NCBI GenBank assembly: GCA_944548615.1
Contig: OX155960.1
Location: 34,820,499 to 34,884,498, forward strand
Direction: 5' to 3'
Source: Micropterix aruncella
Taxonomy: Eukaryota > Arthropoda > Insecta > Lepidoptera > Micropterigidae
Length of the DNA: 64,000 nt
The notes under the pieces are model-generated. The model was given only the letters and a program-made list of their open reading frames with translations. It had not been told where the DNA came from and searched no databases. Shown piece by piece: positions 1 through 11,130 of the stretch. The position numbers and the translations under genes were made by a program. The number at the start of each line of letters is the position of its first letter. Positions within the stretch are counted from its first letter, which is position 1.

Positions 1-1111
1 TGGGGTGAACGCACATAGGGACACCAAGTAAACCCTTTAACCACGCCAACAAGCCCGTGAGCGACCTGCGCCTTATCGCGTGGCTCTGTGAAGTCAATCA
101 GATTTGGACGAATTTCTTCGTCCACCAGTCCGGTCGCAGGTTCGAAGTCGCTTGCGCGGCCTCTACCTGTTCACTTCAATTTAATTCCAATTTACGCGAA
201 TCGTGGCGTCTTTTGCCCGTCTTTCACACGGGTTTGGTTGGCCAACGGGTCGTTTCAAGAGTAGCTGACCGCAGGCCAACAACCACCTCTGCTGCTTAAG
301 AAAACGTATAGGATAATTTTCAGACTTTCCCTCCGAAGTTATTAGCCGGAATGCACAGCCGATTAGCTGACGCCGCACTATGCGCAAAACACCCAGCAGC
401 GCCCGAAGGTCATTCCTCAGAGGAACTGATCCACCTGCCATGACATGTGAAACAGAGTCTTTCCAGGTTCGACCCACTTCGAGGAAGCTACCGAATGGGG
501 GTCGAGCCGTGAATTGAGACCACCAAAGATAACGAGCAGGTCATATGGCCCAAGCTGTACAGGAATCGCACAGCACTAAATATAGCGTGGAGGCCTCGAC
601 TACAACAGGCGAACCCGTCACCCCAGGCTGGTATAACAATATATTATCGTTCCTTCAGCCTGGAATGAGCGTAGAAGACTTAGAGGCAGCAACAATTCAC
701 TATATTTGTTCGCCACTGGCCTATGAGAGTCAAACGCCTTACGCGAGGTACTGAGAAGCACCCAACGAGCCGTCTCGACCCTGACTACCAGTTGTGGCCG
801 TATTTCTCCGACCTCCCGACTGGTTACGGTTTCGAGGTCACTTGCGCGGTCCTCTACCTAATTTAAGCTGCGATTTGGTACGAATCATCGCCGATTACGG
901 CGTCTTTTGCCCGTCTATTTACGCGGGATCGGGTAGCCAACTGGTTATTTCAAGAGCGGTAATTAGGTAAACAGCCACCCCCGCTCTTTAGGAAACAAAG
1001 TCGTTTTCAGACACCCCTGGTTATCAGTCGGAATGCAGTCGATTGTTTGACGCTAGGAGCTCCAAACCGTGCAGGAGCGCTCGAAGAAAGATTTCCAAAG
1101 GCACAGAGTGT
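1..1111 (+). repeat. Family A tandem repeat, first one and a half units
   Basis: GC-rich repeat unlike the AT-rich surroundings. Two head-to-tail units are visible. The landmark GAACCCGTCACCCC starts at 611 here and recurs at 10535. After subtracting the retrotransposon inserted between them, the spacing is about 653 bp. Shared words include CGCTTGCGCGG, a CGTCTTTTGCCCG-type block and CACCCCCGCTC. Further copies lie at 10383-11130, 45240-45700, 54990-55690 and 59360-61145. I do not recognise the family. Short open frames inside it differ between copies and look incidental. Unit edges are approximate. Confidence 0.75.
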
Positions 1112-2593
1112 TGTCACGTTGCGGATTGCGACATGAATAATATAATATAATAAAAGAATTGAATTAGTAAAATGTATCTTTATTCCAAACTCGTCGACCG
1201 ACCGACAGATGTATGGGGCGATAAAACGCCTAGATAATTTAAAATATTCGTTGATTTGATTAATAGGAATTAACAATATAAACTTGATTCGATTAAATGG
1301 AATTAACAATTAAAATATAATTATTTAAAATTACGAGAAAATAAAGACCGAGCAAGAGCCTCAGGTCGAGGGCATTTTTCTCGAGTTCGCTTTGATTCGG
1401 GAAAAGGTTCCGAGGACGGGTTTGCAAAATTATCGGAGAGATCCCGCGGCTTAGCCAACACGGACGTCTTGCGGGGTCGGGCACCGACTGCCTTGAAGAC
1501 CCTGAAGAGGCGCTAGAAGCTGCTGCCGGAGAGCGGAGCAGGTTTCGACGTACGGCGGGTAGACGGGTGCAAAAGCTGCTGCCGGAGAGCGGAGCAGGTT
1601 TCGACGTACGGCGGGTAGACGGGTACACGCGGTGAAGGCGGTCGTCAGCGAACGCCCGGGGCGGGCACAGCAGTTGAAGCGGGCGACGGGACGCTCAACC
1701 CCTGGAGCGCCCCCGACGAAGGTGGACGGCCGCGGTCACGCGGGGCCGGCGGCGAAGAAACTCGCCCGGGTGATCCGATGTGATGATTTGGCGACGCGCC
1801 CGCAGCTGAAACGGGCGACGGGACGATACGGGCGGCGCGCCCGGCGGAGGAGGGCAGGTTCCGAGGCGGACGGGCGACGGACGTCCTCGGCGGAACCGCA
1901 GTCTCAGCCGGCCCGGGCTATTGCGCCGGTCGCGCACGTGCTCATGAAGGCGTCGCGCGCGCGCGAGGAGTCCGGAGGAGAGGTGCGCGCGGACGATTGA
2001 CGCACGTGGCGACCCTTTACGCCGACCGCATGATGTTATAGCGCACCCTTGGCGATGAAGTCGTAACCCTCAAGGACCCCTAAGAAATGAGGGGTCCAGA
2101 GCTTGCCAAGGGTCGACTTGCCGATCGACGTAAAAGGCCCAAAAAGTGAAAATGGCGGGTGCGGAACCCGGCTTTTATCTAGCTCGAAAGTGCCGACCCA
2201 TAGATAATTTGACTCCAATAAAAATATCAATTTATTGAATTATGTGGGATAATTCCTAGATTTATTCCTGTTTGACCAGCGTATTAAATGTTAATTTTCT
2301 ACGTTAATGTTAATTTTATTGGTTTTATTTCCTTAAATATGAAACGTACTTATCAAAGATAATTTTGGATGTGGCCTTTACGCGATCAGCAATTAGGTGC
2401 AAAATGCTTGTTCTCATGGCTTTAATAAAAAAAGAAGAAATAGAGCTGTCAGCTGTCAAAACGTTTGACGTTTGACATCTAACCTATCGGAAATTTATCT
2501 CGAGTAAATCGAAATGTTTCCACGGCGTTTCCACGCGAGAAAATGCGACTTAAGGTTTGGAAATGCGACTCCTAAGGTTTCCTCAGCGTGACA
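1112..2593 (-). repeat. LTR of the Gypsy-type element (3' LTR)
   Basis: 1482 bp, matching 8897-10378. On the minus strand a TATA-like GATAAAAG sits near 2172-2180 and an AATAAA signal at 1179-1184 near the downstream end. The transcribed repeat region could therefore be unusually long (inference). The middle part, about 1480-2000, is strongly GC- and CpG-rich, while both ends are AT-rich. Open frames within it are present in both LTRs, but nothing about them resembles a known protein. Confidence 0.93.
1517..1628. repeat. 56-bp tandem duplication inside the LTR
   Basis: Two successive copies of a 56-bp unit beginning AAGCTGCTGCCGGAG and ending near AGACGGGT, the second offset by exactly 56 bp (for example 1521 to 1577). 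The same duplication is at 9302-9413 in the other LTR, so it predates insertion of this copy. Confidence 0.9.
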
Positions 2594-2610
2594 CACCCCC
2601 CTCCCTCAAC
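2594..2610 (-). other. Polypurine tract of the Gypsy-type element
   Basis: Read on the minus strand, GTTGAGGGAGGGGGGTG lies directly against the LTR start TGTCAC. This is the expected place and composition for the plus-strand DNA primer of an LTR retrotransposon. Confidence 0.85.
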
Positions 2611-4051
2611 GAAAAAAAAATTTCATGGAATGAATTTTTTTTGTTATTATCGTCAATCCAAGTAAGTATATACTTCTATCAACAGTTTTCGGCTCGCAAG
2701 CAGTTACTATCCTCTAAGTACATCTGACTTCTGAAAAATATGCGCACTTAAACCCTTTCTGGTGATGAAAGATGGTAATGATGCCATCTCCAGTACTAGA
2801 AGACTGTTTACCGGAAGAAAACTCAAGTTACGCGTGTATAGGCTTATTTTTTTATCGGAGTTACAACCGCTCCATTTATATTTTCAGAAGTAATTGAATT
2901 CCTCTGCGAGAACCGATCGACATTTGTCTGAAACATACAACCTTTTATGCACACTCACATAACATTGGCAAAATAACTGTAAATCCTGCAAAAGCTAAGG
3001 AAAAATCACAGCACCCATGCAGTCACGCCGTTTATCAAATCCAAGATAAACGTCGTACGTCGATAACTACTTTCACCGCTGCGCACCTAACCTGTAAGTA
3101 CTACTACCCTTGTCGTAACCTTTTTACTTGCCCCCTTGAATAAAGTTCTAAAATCTGAAGGGTCGATTTTAGAATCGTAATCGGCCGTAAAAATCATTAG
3201 GTATCCACCAAGACACAAAAAAAAATTTCTTCCGAATTAGGAGAAATTTAACTCGTTTAATGTTTTACCTATTTAAAACCGAGATCTGAATTAAATTTTA
3301 TCATGAAATTGGAAACCGACTTCCATATAACCATGAATCTTTGAAATTTGTGAAACGCGAGTGGTTTTGTCAAAGTTCAGTACATATTATTTATCTTGAC
3401 ACTTGGATGTCGTTATATACTTTGCATGTATAGGATGCCACTCAAATTAAGTTGTTAAATAAAATTAATAATAATTGAGTTGATATTGAAAAATTAACGG
3501 AATTAAAAAAACAATTTTTCAAAATCTCAAAATTTTTAAGGATTCTGAAGAGAACGTTCTATGGGCATTTTCTTAAAGTATAGCGATTTCTAAATCTATC
3601 CTCCCTATATTTATGTGCAATTGAAGATATAATGGTATTTAGTAAATGAAAACTAAATTCTTCTTACCTATAACTTAGAAAGTCAGGATTTCGTACCGTA
3701 CGAAACCACCGAGAAAACGAGAACAATGAAATATAAGCTCTACACCGAATATCTTATATGCTTATTATTCTTAAATAATAGTGAATTATTTTTACAATGG
3801 TTTTTGACAAGGAATTGGATGCAATGCATGTTTCATAATTCCAATTAATATGAGAGCTGGTATCATGGGTTTTACAAAAAAAAAATACCGTTATCAAAAA
3901 AAGTTTTACCCTTATACAGGTATGCTATTATTAGTGACTGAAATTAACGATGAATTATCTGGGAACTAGAATTCCCACTTCCAGGAATTTAGGAAGTGTG
4001 ATTTCGCTCCCACATAATTAAGGTCAATAATAAATTATTAATAATGCGATT
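2611..4051 (-). other. Non-coding stretch between pol and polypurine tract
   Basis: About 1.4 kb of AT-rich sequence downstream of pol. No frame of useful length, no signal peptide and no transmembrane-rich frame is visible, so I see no env gene or recognisable remnant. It may be a long 3' untranslated region or a fully decayed third gene. Confidence 0.6.
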
Positions 4052-7000
4052 TTATTCGGAACTCTGAAGTTTAAAATCCTTCAAGTGATGCGTACCTAGT
4101 ATAACTTTTCCCGATAAAGGATCCTCTAATTCAAAAACGGTCTCCGACAGTTTCTTTCGTATCCTAAACTTTTCATATCTTGGTGCTAACTTGGCAGAAA
4201 AGAAATTTCCTTTGGCGCTTAAATGATGAGTTCGCTTCCAAATGATTTGACCTACTTCCAAAATGACTGATCGACGTCCCTTATCGTATTTTCTTTTGTT
4301 TTTCTCATGTTGAGAGTCTAGGTGACTTCTAACTTTTAGGAAAATACTCTCGAGGTCGCCAAGGTTGTCTAACCTGTCATCGCACGGAGATAGTATTAGA
4401 TCTTGAATTTCTATTTTACTCATATTGGGATATGTATCGCCTGAAACTACCAATTCTCTACCATATACCAAAAAGTTTGGCGAATACCCTGTTGACTCGT
4501 TTCTTGCACTATTTATTGCAAACTGGTATTGATCCAAATCTAAGTCCCAAAGCCTCTGATTTTCCTGCGTGTAAGCTGCTAGCATGGAGCTAAGTGTTCT
4601 ATTGTAACGTTCTACAAGATTTATTTGAGGGGAATAAAAAGGAGTGTAGAATATTTTTGGAATACTATAACTCTCTAAAAACCTACGCATCTCTTTCCCT
4701 CTAAATTGTACTCCGTTATCACTCAGAATTACCCTAGATACCCCATGTGTCATGAAAAGTCGTTGACGCAACTGCGGAATCATCGCAGAAGCAGTAGCTT
4801 TCTTTAAAGGAATTATGATACAGTATTTACTGAAACAACAAGTTATCAATAGTATAAATCTATTGCGGTTCTTTGTCATAACCATCGGACCATGCAAATC
4901 CATTGATACAAACTCGAAGGGACGGGTGCATTTCTTTGGTGAATTCATTAAACCCATGGGACTTGCTGTTACATATTTTGTTTTCAGACAAGTCTCGCAG
5001 GCCGTTACAAATTTAACCACAGACTGATACAAGCCGGGCCAAAAAAAATGTTGTCGGAGTCTGTGATAGGTTTTGAAAATACCTAAGTGACCCGCATTAG
5101 GAGAGGAATGATACTCTTGCAGTAGACTTTCTCTATTTTCTTTTATGACCACGAGTTTCCACTCGAATTCTGCATCGAGATTACAGCTCGACTTACAATA
5201 ACGGTACAATTTGTTTTCTATTACAGCGTAATTTGGGAACGACTGAGGGTTTCGCAATACACCGTCGAGTGTCGACTTATACCACTCGTCTTCTGAATTG
5301 GCTATGGTAACTGAAGCTATAAGTGGGGCTCTCGAAAGCGCATCCGGTACAATTTGCTCTTTTCCCTTTCGGTGCAAGATTTTAAAATTGTACGGAGCTA
5401 ACCGTATACCCCACCTGGCTAACCTGCCAGTCGGAGACTTGATACTAAGAAACCACGACAAGGCTGCATGGTCAGTATATATATTAAACGGCTCTCCCGT
5501 TTCTAGGTAACAACGCCACTGTTCTAATGCATGAATTACGCTTAAGGCTTCGCGTTCCGTCGCTGAATAATTGCGCTCCGCTGCATTAAGCGTACGACTT
5601 GTGAAAGCTACAGGGTGTTCCTCTATCCCATCACCTTGCGTCAAAACGCCCCCTGTACCGTAAGCCGATGCATCCGTATAAACCTTAAACGGTTTATTGT
5701 AGTCGGGGCATGCTAACACGGGAGCAGTGGTAATAGCCATTTTTAATTTCTGAAATGCGTCTTCTGCCTCCGTATCCCATACGAACTTGGGAGCACCCGG
5801 TTTTGTGGATGTCAGTCTATTAAGCGGAGCTGCTAGTGTTGCAAAGTTCTCTATGTATCGTCTATACCATGAAGCCATCCCTAAAAAACGACGTACCTCT
5901 TTCCTAGTCGTCGGTGTTTGAAACCCTGTAATAGCAGTGACTTTATTTGGGTCCGTGCGTAAACCGAAACGATCTATGACGTGGCTTAGATATTTTAATT
6001 CACTCCTAAAGAACTTGCATTTTTCGAAATTAATTGATAACTTTGATTTTTTCAGCCGCTCTAAAACTCTCATCAGCAAAGACGAGTGTTCCTCGAAGGA
6101 AGATCCTAACACGACAATGTCATCCAGATAAACAAAAACCTTTTTATCGAAAGCTGCACCGAACAGAGAGTCCATTAATTTTTGTAAAGCCGCTGGCCCA
6201 TTACAACCGCCGAAAATTAGACGTTTGAAATTATATAAGTCTCGCCCAGGTACTGTAAAAGCTGTTTTTTCTTTAGAATCCTCGCTCAAGGGAATTTGCC
6301 AAAATGCTGCACTTAGATCAATTGAACTCAAATAACGAGCATTATTCAGACTGTCCAATATTTCTGAGATATAAGGGAGGCCATAAGCGAATTTTTTGGT
6401 AACTTCATTAAGCTTCCGTGAATCCAAACAGAAACGATATCCCCCATCTTTTTTTGGAATTAGTAACACGGGGTTATTTCATGAACTCTGAGATGGTTCT
6501 ATAACACCGAGATCTAACATTTTGTCAACTTCCTGATTTAGAGCTTCTAATTTTTGCGGTGGCAGCCGGTTAAAACGTTGTTTAATCGGAGGAGAATCTC
6601 CGGTATCTATTACATGAGTAACTAAGTCTGTCCTTCCTAACCCTATATTTTCAGTAGATATTTCCTGAAATTGGGCGATGACGTTATCCGCTATCATACG
6701 CTGATCCATCGTTAAGAAATCGTAATCTGCGATGACCGGTTCTGATAATTTACACGTATTAATCGTGGTACTATCTGGCGATCTCAAAAAATTTAAATCA
6801 TTTGGTATTAAACCGAATTTTTCCCAAATATCAATACCTAATATCATTGGTATCTCTATCCCCGGAATAATGTAGAATTTACAGAATTTTGTAATTCCTT
6901 TTAATGTAATTGGTAAAGACATAAATCCTAAACAATGTGATAATGCTCCATTTGCTGATGTTATATCAAATGGCTTGCAATGTTGAACACTATAATTATT

Positions 7001-7327
7001 TTTTAATAATTTCATATGGGAATTTGCTCCTAGGATGTTTAATGAACTACCGGAGTCTAGCAATGAGACAAAAGTAATGTCGCTAAACGACACTTCCAGA
7101 TACAACAAGTTAACGGCGTTACTCGTAGAAAGAGTGGAGATTAACGTTGTCACCCGAGCGGAAAAATCGGTCGAAACGACGTTGTGTTTACCCTCAGGTA
7201 AATTAGATTTTTTATTAAAAGTTGCCTCACGGCCCCTTCTAAAAAAATCACGTACTAAATTAACCCAATCATTCCACTCCTCTCGGCCAGTAACGCCCCT
7301 ACCTAGTTTTTTCTCTCCTCCTGTCGT
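4052..7327 (-). CDS. pol: Pol polyprotein of the Gypsy-type element, with an in-frame TGA
   Basis: Replication enzymes of a Ty3/Gypsy element, open in one frame from 7327 except for a TGA at 6479-6481. The frame upstream of the first GTG/ATG-like codon overlaps the end of gag by about 25 bases and is entered by -1 frameshifting. Protease: LLDSGSSLNILG near 7050. The reverse transcriptase follows, with YLDD about residue 111 after the TGA. RNase H has the YTDAS motif about residue 260. The integrase has an HHCC zinc-binding segment (about 450-493) and a catalytic D, D-35-E triad (last pair in SDNGVQF and NLVERYNR). A C-terminal GPY/F-like stretch ends the protein. The TGA falls at the start of the conserved RT block preceding NNPVLLIPKKDG, where a tryptophan is usual. 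The frame is unchanged across it, so it is a point nonsense change or, less likely, a readthrough codon. About 1091 codons in all. Confidence 0.9.
6479..6481 (-). other. In-frame TGA interrupting pol
   Basis: The minus strand reads TCA TGA AAT AAC CCC. The frame before and after is the same, and both sides carry conserved RT sequence. The base change G to A in a TGG codon would explain it. The following base is A, not the C typical of strong viral readthrough contexts. Confidence 0.9.
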
Positions 7328-8649
7328 TCAGCTTTACATACTGTACAAGACGGCATTTTTTGATTCGGAGTGCGACACTTAAAACAGAAAATTTCCCCTG
7401 CCTTAAGACATTTCTTCCAACTGTGCTCAGTGGTGTTACATCTCAAACAAGTTATCCTAGTATGGTTTGGCTTTGCAGCTATAGCATTACACCGACGTGG
7501 TTGACTTGTTTGACCTAAAGCGTTGCTAGTGTGCGAAGATGACGGTGAAGTAGTCGGAAAATCTGACGGAGTTTCCGCGAAAAACTGAGTCATTTGACGA
7601 TTCTTTTCTAAGATTGAGCAAATTTCGAACAATTGAGCTACACTATCGACTCTCTGCAGACCTAAACCACTGTTATAAACTGGCCGTATATTCCGTCTCA
7701 TAATGTCTAACTTTTGATCTTCCGGCATTGGTTGCGCTAGTCGTTTTAAAAGCGTATCCATAATACCGAAATATGTAAAAATTGACTCATTTTTCCCCTG
7801 AGATCTAGTGAAAATTTGTCGTGATAAACGGAAGCTATAATCTTCCGGTTGAAATCTAGTTTTCAGTTCTTGACAGAACTGCGACCACGAATTAATTGAA
7901 GATTTAATCTGGCGATACCAGAATAATGGTTCCGCCTCGAGTATCTCGGGGACACCCCGCAGCAATGCGACCTCCGAAATATTCCTACTCTCCGCTAGTT
8001 CCCCGATGCGTTCGATAAATTCAAAGACGCACGAACGTCCGTTGTAACGCAGATTTAAATCTGCCACCCTTTTCCCGTAATTGGTCTCGCGGCGTTCCCC
8101 CGTATCCTCCGTTGGACCTAAAGCTGATATCAGAGGCTGATTTGCTGAACGAGGTAAGTGTAATACCGATCCTAGTCCCGAACCGCTAGCTATCGGGCTA
8201 CCCGGTCTTGTACCGTTCGCTACCTCGGAAACAAGAGCCGGGAGACCTTCAACCACCGCGTCCCGTGGAGTTGAGTCTAATTTTAAACTTTGTTCCTTAG
8301 CTTCGAAATCCTCGTAAGCCTCCCTAAGCATCTCCCATATTAGCCTTAGCTCTGCCGGCATATCTTCTGTGATTTGAAAACGTCTTGATATAGAATTAAA
8401 GTTCTCTAACCAAATCTCCGTTATGAGAATTTCTCCCGTCGTTCGCCTTAAATCTTTTTTTAACGTAAGTAAAGAATCTAAAATTTCCTCTTTTTCGCCG
8501 GGGGAATATTTCAATGAAGATATAGGTATTTCGTCTACTAATGATTTTATGTAATTTCTATTTGCCATTTGTGTGTCTAACGGTTGACCACCTCTGATTT
8601 TAATTTCGAACCTGAGCTCATTGGCTCGCAGAAGATTGAATTTAACCAT
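7303..8649 (-). CDS. gag: Gag protein of the Gypsy-type element
   Basis: 448 residues from an ATG at 8649. It forms the capsid and binds the RNA genome in the cytoplasm. The central part, about residues 195-345, resembles the retrotransposon Gag capsid domain, with aromatic residues in phrases such as FWYRQIKSSINSW and a helix-rich downstream half. Near the C terminus is one good zinc knuckle (CLRCNTTEHSWKKC, CX2CX4HX4C) followed by a second cysteine cluster in which the histidine is replaced. The frame ends TAG directly after a slippery heptamer, so most ribosomes would make Gag alone and a minority Gag-Pol. No break is visible in this frame. Confidence 0.88.
   Translation of the reverse strand: MVKFNLLRANELRFEIKIRGGQPLDTQMANRNYIKSLVDEIPISSLKYSPGEKEEILDSLLTLKKDLRRTTGEILITEIWLENFNSISRRFQITEDMPAELRLIWEMLREAYEDFEAKEQSLKLDSTPRDAVVEGLPALVSEVANGTRPGSPIASGSGLGSVLHLPRSANQPLISALGPTEDTGERRETNYGKRVADLNLRYNGRSCVFEFIERIGELAESRNISEVALLRGVPEILEAEPLFWYRQIKSSINSWSQFCQELKTRFQPEDYSFRLSRQIFTRSQGKNESIFTYFGIMDTLLKRLAQPMPEDQKLDIMRRNIRPVYNSGLGLQRVDSVAQLFEICSILEKNRQMTQFFAETPSDFPTTSPSSSHTSNALGQTSQPRRCNAIAAKPNHTRITCLRCNTTEHSWKKCLKAGEIFCFKCRTPNQKMPSCTVCKAERQEERKN
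7306..7312 (-). promoter_or_regulatory. -1 ribosomal frameshift site A AAA AAC
   Basis: On the minus strand the last Gag codons read AGA AAA AAC TAG. The heptamer A AAA AAC has the canonical X XXY YYZ form in the zero frame, and the stop follows immediately. A one-base backward slip enters exactly the frame that is open into protease. I could not identify a convincing downstream stem-loop or pseudoknot by eye. Confidence 0.88.
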
Positions 8650-8896
8650 TTTGAGATATAACTAACCGAATAATTGAAATTTTCAGAAACGCTCGTGATG
8701 ACCACCGGAAAGTGCAAGATAAGACCCCGCTACGGAAACACTCGATGAAATTTGGAATGAGGCAACGGTCACAAAAAAAACACTTACCCGCTCGAAGCTG
8801 AAAAACGGCTGAAACAGACAGAAAGATTATTCGGGGGGTACGACGGGAAAGGAAAACCTGAACTCGAGAAAACTTTAGAAGAAAATTGGGCGCCAA
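8650..8896 (-). other. Leader and primer-binding site of the Gypsy-type element
   Basis: 247 bp between the 5' LTR and the gag ATG. Directly next to the LTR the minus strand reads TTGGCGCCCAATTTTC. TGGCGCCCAA matches the 3' end expected of an insect tRNA-Lys, the primer used by several gypsy-group elements (assignment from memory of that family). Confidence 0.78.
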
Positions 8897-10378
8897 TGTC
8901 ACGTTGCGGATTGCGACATGAATAATATAATATAATAAAAGAATTGAATTAGTAAAATGTATCTTTATTCCAAACTCGTCGACCGACCGACAGATGTATG
9001 GGGCGATAAAACGCCTAGATAATTTAAAATATTCGTTGATTTGATTAATAGGAATTAACAATATAAACTTGATTCGATTAAATGGAATTAACAATTAAAA
9101 TATAATTATTTAAAATTACGAGAAAATAAAGACCGAGCAAGAGCCTCAGGTCGAGGGCATTTTTCTCGAGTTCGCTTTGATTCGGGAAAAGGTTCCGAGG
9201 ACGGGTTTGCAAAATTATCGGAGAGATCCCGCGGCTTAGCCAACACGGACGTCTTGCGGGGTCGGGCACCGACTGCCTTGAAGACCCTGAAGAGGCGCTA
9301 GAAGCTGCTGCCGGAGAGCGGAGCAGGTTTCGACGTACGGCGGGTAGACGGGTGCAAAAGCTGCTGCCGGAGAGCGGAGCAGGTTTCGACGTACGGCGGG
9401 TAGACGGGTACACGCGGTGAAGGCGGTCGTCAGCGAACGCCCGGGGCGGGCACAGCAGTTGAAGCGGGCGACGGGACGCTCAACCCCTGGAGCGCCCCCG
9501 ACGAAGGTGGACGGCCGCGGTCACGCGGGGCCGGCGGCGAAGAAACTCGCCCGGGTGATCCGATGTGATGATTTGGCGACGCGCCCGCAGCTGAAACGGG
9601 CGACGGGACGATACGGGCGGCGCGCCCGGCGGAGGAGGGCAGGTTCCGAGGCGGACGGGCGACGGACGTCCTCGGCGGAACCGCAGTCTCAGCCGGCCCG
9701 GGCTATTGCGCCGGTCGCGCACGTGCTCATGAAGGCGTCGCGCGCGCGCGAGGAGTCCGGAGGAGAGGTGCGCGCGGACGATTGACGCACGTGGCGACCC
9801 TTTACGCCGACCGCATGATGTTATAGCGCACCCTTGGCGATGAAGTCGTAACCCTCAAGGACCCCTAAGAAATGAGGGGTCCAGAGCTTGCCAAGGGTCG
9901 ACTTGCCGATCGACGTAAAAGGCCCAAAAAGTGAAAATGGCGGGTGCGGAACCCGGCTTTTATCTAGCTCGAAAGTGCCGACCCATAGATAATTTGACTC
10001 CAATAAAAATATCAATTTATTGAATTATGTGGGATAATTCCTAGATTTATTCCTGTTTGACCAGCGTATTAAATGTTAATTTTCTACGTTAATAATAATT
10101 TTATTGGTTTTATTTCCTTAAATATGAAACGTACTTATCAAAGATAATTTTGGATGTGGCCTTTACGCGATCAGCAATTAGGTGCAAAATGCTTGTTCTC
10201 ATGGCTTTAATAAAAAAAGAAGAAATAGAGCTGTCAGCTGTCAAAACGTTTGACGTTTGACATCTAACCTATCGGAAATTTATCTCGAGTAAATCGAAAT
10301 GTTTCCACGGCGTTTCCACGCGAGAAAATGCGACTTAAGGTTTGGAAATGCGACTCCTAAGGTTTCCTCAGCGTGACA
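8897..10378 (-). repeat. LTR of the Gypsy-type element (5' LTR)
   Basis: 1482 bp, offset 7785 bp from the copy at 1112-2593 and carrying the same 56-bp duplication (9302-9413). It would supply the promoter for transcription toward lower coordinates; a TATA-like GATAAAAG lies near 9957-9965 on the minus strand. The only difference from its partner that I found is AA for GT at 10094-10095. Confidence 0.93.
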
Positions 10379-11130
10379 GTGTTATCCGGGCTCTATTTTT
10401 TGTTTGGAGGCTTCCGAATGGGTTCTGACTCGTAGAATGAGGCGATACAATGGGTTATAATGGCCCAATTATTGTACGGGGCCCATTAACTCCCTAAATA
10501 CTAAATACGTGTGTTGTTGTCGATTACAATGGGCGAACCCGTCACCCCAGGAAGTTTTAACGATAAATATCGTTGTATCTCCCGTGAGATGAGCGTAGAA
10601 GACTTTGTGGACGATACAAATCTAACGTCTAGCAAAAACCAAGAACCCGTCATAGACTAACGCCTTACGGCGAAGCACTAGGAAGGTAAGCCAGTGGGGC
10701 TTCGCCCCCTGGCTACCAGTTTAAACCAGATTTATCCGACCTTCCGACGGGATACGGGTTCAAGGTTGCTTATGCGGTCCTCTCCCTTACGTAGGAGTGA
10801 TTCGGTGTTCACCGAATCAATCGCGAACCACCGCAACCTTTGCCCGGATCTTCATCCGGTATCGGGTAGCCGACTGAGCGTTTCAAGAGCGGCTGTCATT
10901 AGTTGGAATGGAGCCGATTGTCTGAGGCCGCATAGTGCGGAAACCGCCCAGAAACGCGCGGAGAACGATTCCCAGAGGAAAGTGACCTAAGGGCACAGAG
11001 TTATAACCCGGCCTCGAACTTCTACTTTGAGATTTCCGGATGGGTGCTGGCCCGTGAAATGGGCCGACCCTAGACGCAATCGGTTATATGCCCAATTGCA
11101 ATGAGCCCATTAGCTCCCTAAATACTAAAT
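10379..11130 (+). repeat. Family A: interrupted unit resumed plus one complete unit
   Basis: 10379-10510 continues the unit cut at 1111. Joining the two sides across the GTGT duplication gives a junction that aligns with the intact copy at about 10990-11010 (GGGCACAGAGTTATAACCCG). A complete unit follows, from about 10515 (GGGCGAACCCGTCACCCC) to about 11125. Both units end with the same words, CCCATTA(A/G)CTCCC then TAAATACTAAATAC, which marks the unit boundary. Confidence 0.78.

Larger units (their letters stand above)
1112..10378 (-). mobile_element. Ty3/Gypsy-type LTR retrotransposon, complete ends
   Basis: A 9267-bp element on the minus strand, bounded by two 1482-bp direct LTRs (1112-2593 and 8897-10378). 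The LTR tips form the inverted pair TGTCAC/GTGACA. The 4-bp target duplication GTGT is at 1108-1111 and 10379-10382. The order along the minus strand is LTR, primer-binding site, gag, pol (protease, RT, RNase H, integrase), a 1.4-kb non-coding stretch, polypurine tract, LTR. There is no env-like frame. By eye the two LTRs differ only at an adjacent pair of bases (2309-2310 versus 10094-10095), so the insertion is very young. A TGA inside pol suggests this copy may nevertheless be non-autonomous. Confidence 0.95.

Noticed and set aside
100..160. tRNA-like B box in family A (GGTTCGAAGTC)
   Set aside because: No matching A box at the right distance and no cloverleaf; the word is not kept in other copies.
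1632..2000. 122-codon frame in the GC-rich part of the LTR, repeated at 9417-9785
   Set aside because: It is antisense to the element, exists in both LTRs only because LTRs are identical, and lacks any recognisable domain. High GC removes stop codons by chance.
2611..4051. env gene of an errantivirus-like element
   Set aside because: No frame longer than a few dozen codons and no membrane-protein features; not supportable.
7212..7302. Stem-loop downstream of the frameshift site
   Set aside because: GGCC words occur but I could not form a stable stem at the usual 5-9 base spacing by eye.
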